From Streptomyces sp. ISL-98 (lineage in GTDB: Bacteria; Actinomycetota; Actinomycetes; Streptomycetales; Streptomycetaceae), in NCBI RefSeq assembly GCF_018614055.1, contig NZ_JAGGPB010000058.1, forward strand, positions 52,797-116,796: 64,000 nucleotides of DNA, in the 5' to 3' direction. A program made the translations under genes and the position numbers. The notes beneath the pieces are model-generated. The model was not told the origin of the DNA, searched no databases, and saw only the letters and a list, made by a program, of their open reading frames with translations. Below are positions 17,396 to 24,559 of this stretch, piece by piece. The number at the start of each line of letters is the position of its first letter. Within the stretch, counting starts at the first letter, position 1.

Positions 17396-18510
17396 GTGAC
17401 TACGCACTGCTCAAGGAACTGCTCACCGACCCTCGCGTGTCGAAGGACCCCCGTCGGCACTGGCCCGCGTGGATCAATGGGGAGATAACCCCGGAGTGGC
17501 CGCTGTTCACCTGGGTCGCCGTGACGAACATGTTCACCGCGTACGGCAGCGACCACAGGCGGCTGCGGAAGCTGGTCTCCACGGCGTTCACCGCGCGCGC
17601 CACCGAGGCTCTGCGCCCGCGTATCGAGCGTATGACCGCCGACCTGCTCGACAGCCTCGCCGCAACCCCTCAGGGGGAGGCGGTGGACCTGCGCGAGGAG
17701 TACTGCTACCCGATCCCCATCCAGGTGATCTGTGAGCTGTTCGGCGTCAGTGACGAGGGCACGCGCAAGGAACTGCGCCGTCTGGTGGACGGCATCTTCA
17801 ACACCGCCGCCACCGCTGAGGAGGCCGCGGCCACCTTCCAGGACATCCACACCGTCCTGTCCGACCTCGTCGCCCTCAAGCGGCGAACACCGGGCGACGA
17901 CATGACCAGCGTCCTGATCGCCGCCCGGGAGGAGGACGGCGAGCGGCTCACGGAAGCCGAGATGGTCGACACCCTGCTCCTGGTCATCAGCGCCGGTCAC
18001 GAGACCACGGTCAACCTGCTCGACAACGCGGTCCACGCCCTGCTCACCCACCCGGACCAGCTCGAACTGGTCCGGACGGGCAAGGCCACCTGGAGCGACG
18101 TGATCGAGGAGGCGCTGCGCGTCCAGGCACCGGTGGCGAGCCTGCCCCTGCGTTACGCGGTGGAGGACATCGAGGCCGGGGGCGTGACCATCAAGAAGGG
18201 CGACGCGATCCTCGCCGCGTACGCCGCCGCCGGGCGCAACCCCGCGCTCCACGGCGAGGACGCGGACCGGTTCGACGTCACCCGGGTGAACAAGGAACAC
18301 CTCGCGTTCGGACACGGCGTCCACTTCTGCCTCGGGGCACCGCTCGCCCGGATGGAAGCGGAGATCGCCCTGCCCGCCCTGTTCGCGCGCTTCCCCGGCC
18401 TGGCCATGGCCGCGCCGACGGAGGATCTGCTGCCCGTGGAGTCGTTCATCTCCAACGGCCACCGCAGCCTGCCGGTCCACCTGACCGGCGGGACACAGCC
18501 GGTCGGCTGA
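17263..18510 (+). CDS. cvnF: Cytochrome P450, CYP154-like (conservon CvnF)
   Basis: 415-residue bacterial class I P450. I-helix AGHETT at 244-249, K-helix E283-A-L-R286 intact, heme loop FGHGVHFCLGAP with Cys356. The sequence suits CYP154, a family with monooxygenase activity on steroids and aromatics; the natural substrate is unknown. ATG 17263 has GGAG 8 bases upstream and lies inside the CYP157 gene, so the two are tightly linked. No ferredoxin gene is adjacent, so electrons must come from elsewhere. Confidence 0.92.
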   Translation: MEHESRPVVIDTSGADIHGEGARIRERGPAALVELPGQVVAWAVSDYALLKELLTDPRVSKDPRRHWPAWINGEITPEWPLFTWVAVTNMFTAYGSDHRRLRKLVSTAFTARATEALRPRIERMTADLLDSLAATPQGEAVDLREEYCYPIPIQVICELFGVSDEGTRKELRRLVDGIFNTAATAEEAAATFQDIHTVLSDLVALKRRTPGDDMTSVLIAAREEDGERLTEAEMVDTLLLVISAGHETTVNLLDNAVHALLTHPDQLELVRTGKATWSDVIEEALRVQAPVASLPLRYAVEDIEAGGVTIKKGDAILAAYAAAGRNPALHGEDADRFDVTRVNKEHLAFGHGVHFCLGAPLARMEAEIALPALFARFPGLAMAAPTEDLLPVESFISNGHRSLPVHLTGGTQPVG

Positions 18511-18519
18511 CCCAGCCGG

Positions 18520-18554
18520 GGGAGGAGGGCCCGATGGAGCCGGGCCCTCCTCCC
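18520..18554. terminator. Hairpin terminator between convergent operons
   Basis: A 14-bp perfect stem (GGGAGGAGGGCCCG and its complement) with a 7-base loop lies between the CYP154 stop and the pcaD stop. It can serve both converging transcripts. Confidence 0.8.
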
Positions 18555-18602
18555 GCGCAGGGATCTGACGAGTGGTTGTCACCACGAGTGCGGTGAGGGC
18601 GA

Positions 18603-19388
18603 TCAGGCTCCGCTCGCGGTCGCGAAGTGGGCGCACAGGGCGGCGCGTACGGCATCCGGGCGCTCGGCAGGGGCCAGGTGCGAGGCGTGGGCGAGCTCGG
18701 TGAGCGCGGCGCCCGGTACGGCGTCGGCCAGCTCCCGGGAATGAACGGGCGGGGTGGCCGGATCGTCGCGACCCGCGATCACCAGCGTCGGAGCGTTGAT
18801 CGACGACAGCACATCGCGTACGTCGTACGTCGCCAGGGCGTCGCAACAGGCCGCGTACGCCTCCGCGTCGGTGCGCCGCAGGTCGTCCACCAGGCCGGGG
18901 ACCGTGAAGCCGGGGGTGAACCAGCGCGCGGCAGCCGTCATGGCGACGGGGCCCGTACCCTCGCGCCGTACCAGCGCCGCCCGCTCGCGCCACGGCGTGG
19001 CGTCACCGAAATGCGCCGACGAGCAGACCACGGCGAGGCGGTCGATACGGTCGGGGCGGTGGGCGGCGAGCCACAGGCCGACGGCTCCGCCGAGGGACAC
19101 TCCGGCGTACGAAAAGCGGTCGACGCCCAGCGAATCGGCGAGGTCGAGAACGAGTCCCGCGAGGTCGGCCACCGTAGCCCCGGGCCCTATCAGGTCGGCG
19201 GGCGAGCCGCCGTGGCCGGGCAGATCCCACCGTACGACCCGATGCGCGGCCGACAGGCCGGGTGCGACCGCGTCCCACAGGGCGGTGGAGGTGCCGAGGG
19301 ACGGGCCGAGCACGAGCGGGGGAGCGGTGGCGGGTCCTTCGGCGAGGTGGTGCAGGAGGGAGGGCCGGGACGGCACTCTGTCGTTCAT
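18603..19388 (-). CDS. pcaD: 3-oxoadipate enol-lactonase PcaD
   Basis: 261-residue alpha/beta hydrolase that opens beta-ketoadipate enol-lactone to beta-ketoadipate in the protocatechuate branch. The nucleophile elbow is AGVSLGG, the acid lies in GRDDPATP and the histidine in ASHLAP. In many streptomycetes this activity is the N-terminal half of PcaL, fused to carboxymuconolactone decarboxylase (PcaC). Here the protein ends at the hydrolase domain and no decarboxylase follows. Its start overlaps the pcaB stop by 4 bp. It is the last gene of the pca operon and ends just before a terminator. Confidence 0.9.
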   Translation of the reverse strand: MNDRVPSRPSLLHHLAEGPATAPPLVLGPSLGTSTALWDAVAPGLSAAHRVVRWDLPGHGGSPADLIGPGATVADLAGLVLDLADSLGVDRFSYAGVSLGGAVGLWLAAHRPDRIDRLAVVCSSAHFGDATPWRERAALVRREGTGPVAMTAAARWFTPGFTVPGLVDDLRRTDAEAYAACCDALATYDVRDVLSSINAPTLVIAGRDDPATPPVHSRELADAVPGAALTELAHASHLAPAERPDAVRAALCAHFATASGA

Positions 19389-20734
19389 CGGCGCTCCAAT
19401 GCGCGGTCGGTGAGAGCGGCGGCGGAGCCGGTGTAGCGGGCGGGGTCGGTGATTCCGGGAGGAAGGAGCCCTGCCACCTCCGGGACTTCGCCCAGGAGGT
19501 CAGCGAGGTTTCCGCCTTCAGCACGGGCCCGTTCGGCAGCGGCGGTGAGGAGCTCCTTCGCGCGGGCCCGGCCCAGACGGGCTCCGAGGAAGGCGGCCAG
19601 CCGATCCGAGACGATCAACCCGCCCGTGACATCGAGGTGTTCACGCATCACGTACGGGCGGACCCGCAGGCCCTCGGCCAGTTCGGCGGTGTCCCGGGCC
19701 GCCCCTCCGACGAGCCGCAGCAGGTCGCGCAGCGGCTCCCATTCGGCGTGCCAGGCGCCGGCCGGCCGCTCGTCCTCGGCCGCCATCGAGCCGTACAGCA
19801 CGGAGGCGAGCGCGGGAGCCCGCCGTGCGGCCGCGGCGACGAGTGTGGCCCGTACCGGATTGGCTTTGTGCGGCATGGCGGAGGAGCCGCCGCCGTGGCC
19901 CTCGCTCACCTCGCCGATCTCGGTACGGGAGAGGGTGAGCACATCGACGGCCGCCTTGCCCAGGGCCCCCGCCGCGAAGGCGAGTGCCCCGGCGAGGTCG
20001 GCGACCGGAGTACGCAGGGTGTGCCAGGGCAGCAGCGGGTCCCTGAGCTCGGTCTCGTGCGCGTACGCGGTCATGAGCCGTGGCCCCACGTCCTCGCCGG
20101 TGTCCGCCCAGGCGCTGAAGGCCGCCAACGTGCCTGCCGCGCCGCCGAGCTGGGCGGGCAGGGACTCCCGCACGGCGGCGAGGCGGTCGCGCGCGTCGAG
20201 CAGCAGTGAGCGCCAGCCGGCCGCCTTCAGGCCGAATGTGGTCGGCACGGCGTGCTGGGTCAGAGTGCGCCCGGGCATCACCGTGTGGCGGTGTTCCCGG
20301 GCGAGCCTCTCCATCGCGCCGGAGGCCCGTTCGAGGTCGTCGAGGATCAGGGACAGCGTCCGCGAGGCGATCAGCATCGCCGCTGTGTCGAGGATGTCCT
20401 GGCTGGTGGCGCCCCTGTGGACGTACTCCGCCGCCTCCTTCGGCACGGCGGCGGTCAGGTCCCCGACCAGTGGGATCACCGGATTGCCGCCGGAGCGGGC
20501 GCGCAGAGCCAGGTCCCGTACGTCGAAACGGTCCGCGACCGCCGCCGAAGTCACCGCCCTGGCCGCGTCCTCGGGCGCGAGCCCGCACGCGGCCTGTGCG
20601 CGGGTGAGCGCCGCCTCGGCGTCGAGCATCGCCTGGAGGAAGGCGGTGTCGGAGGTGGCGGATTCGGCCGGGGCGCCCGCCCGGCCCGGGGCCAGCAGCC
20701 CGTGGTCGCTCGCGCAGTTCTTCGCGTACGTCAT
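19385..20734 (-). CDS. pcaB: 3-carboxy-cis,cis-muconate cycloisomerase PcaB
   Basis: 449-residue member of the fumarase/aspartase superfamily. It lactonises 3-carboxymuconate, the ring-cleavage product of PcaGH, to 4-carboxymuconolactone. The superfamily signature GGSSAMPHKANPVRA is present, as is RGATSQDILDTA near residue 100. Length is normal for bacterial PcaB. ATG 20734 lies 5 bases after the pcaG stop. Confidence 0.93.
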   Translation of the reverse strand: MTYAKNCASDHGLLAPGRAGAPAESATSDTAFLQAMLDAEAALTRAQAACGLAPEDAARAVTSAAVADRFDVRDLALRARSGGNPVIPLVGDLTAAVPKEAAEYVHRGATSQDILDTAAMLIASRTLSLILDDLERASGAMERLAREHRHTVMPGRTLTQHAVPTTFGLKAAGWRSLLLDARDRLAAVRESLPAQLGGAAGTLAAFSAWADTGEDVGPRLMTAYAHETELRDPLLPWHTLRTPVADLAGALAFAAGALGKAAVDVLTLSRTEIGEVSEGHGGGSSAMPHKANPVRATLVAAAARRAPALASVLYGSMAAEDERPAGAWHAEWEPLRDLLRLVGGAARDTAELAEGLRVRPYVMREHLDVTGGLIVSDRLAAFLGARLGRARAKELLTAAAERARAEGGNLADLLGEVPEVAGLLPPGITDPARYTGSAAALTDRALERR

Positions 20735-20739
20735 GGGAA

Positions 20740-21291
20740 TCAGAACTCCAGGAATACCGTTTCGCCGTCGCCCTGCAGGCGGACGTCGAAACGGTACGTG
20801 CCGTGCGGTCCCGGGCGGGCGACGAGCGTGGCCCGCCGGTCCGGTGCGAGCGAGTCGAGGAGGCCGTCCCCGGCCGCGTCCTCCAGATAGGCGCGCGTGT
20901 AGAGGTGGTGCAGCAGACCCCTCGCGAAGACCGCGACACAGAGGTACGGGACACCGCCGGGCGCCAGCGTACGGATGGACCAGTGGCCGTCGGCGTCCGT
21001 CGGCACCCGGCCGAAACCGGTGTAGTCCACGCCATTGCGGCCTACGACCCGGCCGGTGACGGCGTCGTGGCGCAGCGACCCCGGCCTGCCGGTACGGGAG
21101 CCGTCCGGGGCGGGCTGCCAGGTCTCGACGAGGGCGTCCGGTACGGGGTTTCCGGCACCGTCGTACACGTACCCGTGCAGGGTGACGGTGTCGGGGTGGC
21201 CGACGGGGGCGACTTCGCCGCCGCCGGCGAAGGGCAGGGCGTAGCCGTAGAACGGGCCGACGGTCTGGGAGGGGGTGGGCGGCGTGGGCAT
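20740..21291 (-). CDS. pcaG: Protocatechuate 3,4-dioxygenase alpha subunit PcaG
   Basis: 183-residue alpha subunit of the intradiol dioxygenase. It starts MPTPPTPSQTVGPFYGYALP, the family hallmark SQTVGPFF, followed by GYVYDGAGNPVPDALVETWQ and TGFGRVPTDADGHW. The alpha chain lacks the iron ligands and structures the active site contributed by PcaH. The ATG at 21291 overlaps the pcaH stop (TGATG), which ensures paired subunit synthesis. Start chosen by homology and by that overlap; the frame stays open far upstream but is the pcaH shadow there. Confidence 0.93.
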   Translation of the reverse strand: MPTPPTPSQTVGPFYGYALPFAGGGEVAPVGHPDTVTLHGYVYDGAGNPVPDALVETWQPAPDGSRTGRPGSLRHDAVTGRVVGRNGVDYTGFGRVPTDADGHWSIRTLAPGGVPYLCVAVFARGLLHHLYTRAYLEDAAGDGLLDSLAPDRRATLVARPGPHGTYRFDVRLQGDGETVFLEF

Positions 21292-22055
21292 CAGTGGCCT
21301 TCCTCGGTCCAGGTGGCGGACGGGCCGTCCAGGACGACGTCCCAGCGATATCCGAGCGACCGTTCGGGGACGGACAGTTCGTGGTCGTAGGCGGCCACCA
21401 GGCGCTCGCGGGCAGCTGTGTCGGTGACGGACTGCAGGACCGGGTCGTACGCGAAGAGCGGGTCGCCCGGGAAGTACATCTGGGTGACCAGACGCTGGGT
21501 GAAGGCGGTCCCGAAGAAGGAGAAGTGGATGTGGGCCGGGCGCCATGCGTTGAGATGGTTGCGCCACGGGTAGGCGCCGGGCTTGACGGTCGTGAAGCTG
21601 TAGCGGCCCTCGCCGTCGGTGAGGCAGCGCCCGAATCCGGTGAAGTTGGGGTCGAGAGGCGCCGGGTGCTGGTCGAGCTGGTGGGCGTACCTGCCGGAGG
21701 CGTTGGCCTGCCACAGCTCGACGAGCTGGCCGCGCACCGGCCGTCCGGTCCGGTCGAGGACGCGCCCGCAGACGGTGATCCGTTCCCCGAGCGGCTCGCC
21801 CAGGTGCTGCCGGGTCAGGTCGCGGTCCAGATCGGTGACATCGGTGACGCCGAAGGCAGGCCCGGACAGTTCGACGGCGTCGGGGTCGCGCACGGGTATC
21901 AGGGGCCGGTGTGGGTGGCGCAAGTGGCTGCTGCGGTACGGCGGGTAGTCGCGCGACGGGTGATGGCTGCCGCCGGTCGTCGAGGCCCGCACCTTGGCGA
22001 TCTCGTCGTCGATGTCCCGCTGGCTCAGGCCGTCGGGCAGGGGCTCGGTGATCAT
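21291..22055 (-). CDS. pcaH: Protocatechuate 3,4-dioxygenase beta subunit PcaH
   Basis: 254-residue catalytic beta subunit, which cleaves protocatechuate with O2 to 3-carboxy-cis,cis-muconate. The four Fe(III) ligands can be placed: Tyr in NASGRYAH, Tyr in PGAYPWRN, and both His in RPAHIHFS. The N-terminal part has the usual PYRSSHLRHPHRPLIPV. ATG 22055. It lies 28 bases after pcaJ. Confidence 0.95.
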   Translation of the reverse strand: MITEPLPDGLSQRDIDDEIAKVRASTTGGSHHPSRDYPPYRSSHLRHPHRPLIPVRDPDAVELSGPAFGVTDVTDLDRDLTRQHLGEPLGERITVCGRVLDRTGRPVRGQLVELWQANASGRYAHQLDQHPAPLDPNFTGFGRCLTDGEGRYSFTTVKPGAYPWRNHLNAWRPAHIHFSFFGTAFTQRLVTQMYFPGDPLFAYDPVLQSVTDTAARERLVAAYDHELSVPERSLGYRWDVVLDGPSATWTEEGH

Positions 22056-22083
22056 CTCAGGGCTCCATGGAGGTGGGTCTGAT

Positions 22084-22836
22084 TCATGCCGACTTGAGCG
22101 TGCGCAGAGCGGCGAGCTCGGTCCCGTTCGGCGGCTCCGTGACCCCTACCGTGCCGGCGCTCTTCAGCTCCCAGCCGGTGGCGGCCCGTACCTGCTCGAC
22201 GGTGACGCCGGGGTGCAGCTCGGTGAGGACCAGCTCGGCGGTGGCGGGATCCGGACGCAGGATGCCGAGATCGGTGATGACCGCGACCGGCCCCTGTCCG
22301 GACATGCCGAGCCGGGCGCGGTCGCCGGGGCCGCTGCCGTGGCCGAGCGTGGTCACGAAGTCGATCTTCTCGACGAAGTTACGAGTGGAGTGGCGCAGCA
22401 CCATCAGCACCTGGCCGCAGTTGGAGGCGATCTCGGGAGCCCCGCCGGCGCCGGGCAGCCTGCCCTCCGGCCTGCCGGGCCCGCGGTCGACGACGGTGGT
22501 GTTGATGTTCGCGAACCGGTCCACCTGCGCGGCGCCGAGGAAGCCGACGTCGATACGGCCGCCCTGCAGCCAGTAGTTGAACATCTCCACCACCGGCACC
22601 ACCGCATCGGCGGTCTCGGCGAGTTCGCCGTCGCCGATGGACAGCGGCAGGCGGGTCGGCTTGGAGCCGATGGTGCCGGATTCGTACATGAGCACCAGCC
22701 CCGGATTGTGGGTGGTACGGGCGAGATTGGCGGCGGTGGACGGAAGCCCGATGCCGACGAAGCAGGTCCTGGCCCCGGCCAGCGCACGGGCGGCGTTGAC
22801 CTCCATGAGCTCGTCGGGGGTGAAGTCGGCGCTCAT
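22084..22836 (-). CDS. pcaJ: 3-oxoadipate CoA-transferase subunit B PcaJ
   Basis: 250-residue beta subunit of succinyl-CoA:3-oxoadipate CoA-transferase, which activates beta-ketoadipate before thiolysis. The catalytic glutamate sits in MYESGTIG. GIGLPSTAANLA and GGRIDVGFLGAAQVD are typical of family I CoA-transferase B chains. ATG 22836 overlaps the pcaI stop by 4 bp. No pcaF thiolase gene follows in this operon. Confidence 0.93.
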   Translation of the reverse strand: MSADFTPDELMEVNAARALAGARTCFVGIGLPSTAANLARTTHNPGLVLMYESGTIGSKPTRLPLSIGDGELAETADAVVPVVEMFNYWLQGGRIDVGFLGAAQVDRFANINTTVVDRGPGRPEGRLPGAGGAPEIASNCGQVLMVLRHSTRNFVEKIDFVTTLGHGSGPGDRARLGMSGQGPVAVITDLGILRPDPATAELVLTELHPGVTVEQVRAATGWELKSAGTVGVTEPPNGTELAALRTLKSA

Positions 22837-23663
22837 CGGGCGTCCTCCGTGCCGGGCTCGTCGCGGAGCACGTTTTCCTTGATCCACTGCTGGAAGGTCC
22901 CGCGGTCGCGGGCGATCGGGTCCCATGCCTTGTAGAAGGCGTTGTCCCGTTCCGAGTACCCGGAGGCGTACGAGGGGTGGGCGCCGCCGGGCACCGGGGC
23001 GACGGCATCGATGACCCAGGTGGGCAGCACCACGCCGCCCGGCCGGGGTTCCAGCCGGTCGACGACCTCCTCGACGGTGACCAGGACCCGTTCGGCGGCC
23101 AGGGCGGCCTCCTTCTGCACTCCGGGCAGGCCCCACAACTGGACGTTGCCGTCCCGGTCGGCCTGCTGGGCGTGGATCACCGTCACATCCGGGTTGACGG
23201 CGGCGACCGCGGCCAACTCCTGTCCCGTGAAGGGGCAGACGACCGTCGACACCGTGTCCGTATGCTTCGGCAGATCGCTGCCGCGGTATCCGCGCAGGAC
23301 GGCGAAGGGCAGCTTGGCCGCGCCCGCGGCGTAGCGGTTCGCCATGCCCGCGTGGCTGTGCTCGTCCAGTTCCAGGGGGCGCGGCCAGCCGTTCTCGGCG
23401 GCGTCCCGGAAGCGGTGCAGCGAGCCGACGCCCGGATTGCCGCCCCAGGAGAACACCAGCTTCTTCACCAGGCCGGCGCCGATCAGCTGGTCGTAGATCA
23501 CGTCGGGGGTCATCCGTACCAGCGTGAGGTCGGTGATGCCCTGTCGGATGACCTCATGGGCAGCGGCGAACGGGATGAGGTGGGTGAAGCCCTCCATGGC
23601 GACGGTGTCCCCGTCGTGGATCAGCCCCGCCACCGCGTTCCGCAAGGTTTGGATCTCGGCCAT
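22833..23663 (-). CDS. pcaI: 3-oxoadipate CoA-transferase subunit A PcaI
   Basis: 276-residue alpha subunit of the CoA-transferase and first gene of the pca operon. Family features are VAMEGFTHLIPFAAAHEVIR near the start and FSWGGNPGVGSLHR in the middle. ATG 23663 is preceded by GGAACGGAAGGGCG. Its upstream region, shared with the divergent MarR gene, holds two operator-like palindromes, so expression should be induced by protocatechuate. Confidence 0.93.
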   Translation of the reverse strand: MAEIQTLRNAVAGLIHDGDTVAMEGFTHLIPFAAAHEVIRQGITDLTLVRMTPDVIYDQLIGAGLVKKLVFSWGGNPGVGSLHRFRDAAENGWPRPLELDEHSHAGMANRYAAGAAKLPFAVLRGYRGSDLPKHTDTVSTVVCPFTGQELAAVAAVNPDVTVIHAQQADRDGNVQLWGLPGVQKEAALAAERVLVTVEEVVDRLEPRPGGVVLPTWVIDAVAPVPGGAHPSYASGYSERDNAFYKAWDPIARDRGTFQQWIKENVLRDEPGTEDAR

Positions 23664-23690
23664 CGCCCTTCCGTTCCCTCGAAGAATTAA

Positions 23691-23702
23691 TCAGTGTACT
23701 GA
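23691..23702. promoter_or_regulatory. PcaV-type operator, site 1
   Basis: TCAGTGTACTGA: exact 5-bp inverted arms (TCAGT/ACTGA) around GT, 28 bases upstream of the pcaI start, where a MarR dimer would block transcription. Confidence 0.7.
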
Positions 23703-23755
23703 CTATTTGCTCGCAGGGAGGAACGTAACGAGGGCGGCGGATCCGGTCAATACCC

Positions 23756-23767
23756 TCAGTACACTGG
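23756..23767. promoter_or_regulatory. PcaV-type operator, site 2
   Basis: TCAGTACACTGG repeats the site 1 pattern in opposite orientation, offset by 65 bp and close to the regulator gene start. It suggests autoregulation of the MarR gene. Confidence 0.65.
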
Positions 23768-23806
23768 CGCCCGAGCAAGCAGCACGTCGTACGAGAGGAC
23801 GGTGCC

Positions 23807-24289
23807 GTGCCTGCGGTTGATCTGAGCAGCCACCCGGGACACCTGGCGAGGCGCCTGCAGCAGGCACACCATCTGCTGTGGAACGCGATGGTCTCCGAGG
23901 AGACCACCTCACCCCAGTTCGCCGTCCTCAACACCCTGGTCGCCGATCCCGGCCTGGACCAGCGCACGGTGGGGGAGCGGGTCGGTCTCGACCGCTCGAC
24001 CATCGCCGAGGTGATCAGCAGGCTCGACCGGCGCGGCCTGCTGCACAAGGTGCGCGACCCCCGGGACGGCCGCCGGTTTCTGCTGCGCGTCACGGACGAA
24101 GGGCTGCGTACGCACCGAAAAGTCTCGTTGCGGGCGGCCAGGATGAACCAGGTCTTCCTCGCCCCGCTCGCACCGGAGGAGCAGACGGCCTTCCTCCAGC
24201 TGCTGCGCCGCGTCGCGGATGCGGCCGAGGAACTGCGCAGTCCCCGACCGGTGGACCGTGCCGCAACGGACAAAGACGGCGACTGGTAA
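23807..24289 (+). CDS. pcaV: MarR-family regulator of the pca operon (PcaV-like)
   Basis: 160-residue winged-helix MarR protein, divergent from pcaI. The recognition region is LDQRTVGERVGLDRSTIAEV, followed by ISRLDRRGLL, with the wing at VRDPRDGRRFLLRVT. In S. coelicolor a MarR protein in the same position (PcaV) represses the pca genes and is released by protocatechuate; the same role is inferred here. GTG 23807 follows GAGAGGAC. The two palindromes between the genes are its likely targets. Confidence 0.85.
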   Translation: MPAVDLSSHPGHLARRLQQAHHLLWNAMVSEETTSPQFAVLNTLVADPGLDQRTVGERVGLDRSTIAEVISRLDRRGLLHKVRDPRDGRRFLLRVTDEGLRTHRKVSLRAARMNQVFLAPLAPEEQTAFLQLLRRVADAAEELRSPRPVDRAATDKDGDW

Positions 24290-24559
24290 CAACGGCGACA
24301 GGTGACAACCACGGGCGGGCGCCGGACCGTTGCCGAAACCGTATCGGTTGGACTCCGATCCGGCCTCCGGTGTGCAACGCCCAAGGGGCCTATTACCACG
24401 CACTGATCGCCGAGACAACGTCTCTCTTTCCCGGCGTGGCTGGTTATGATCTGCATCCCTCACGTCCCCGAAGCCGGACCGGCCGTCCCCCCAGTCTTTC
24501 CCAGGCTTGCGCCGCGCCCGGCTGTTGGTCGTTTTCCGCTCTCCCCGCCCCGAGGACTG

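Noticed and set aside
16900..18993. Minus-strand open frame of 697 codons under the P450s and pcaD
   Set aside because: It spans a terminator and three unrelated genes on both strands; no domain content.
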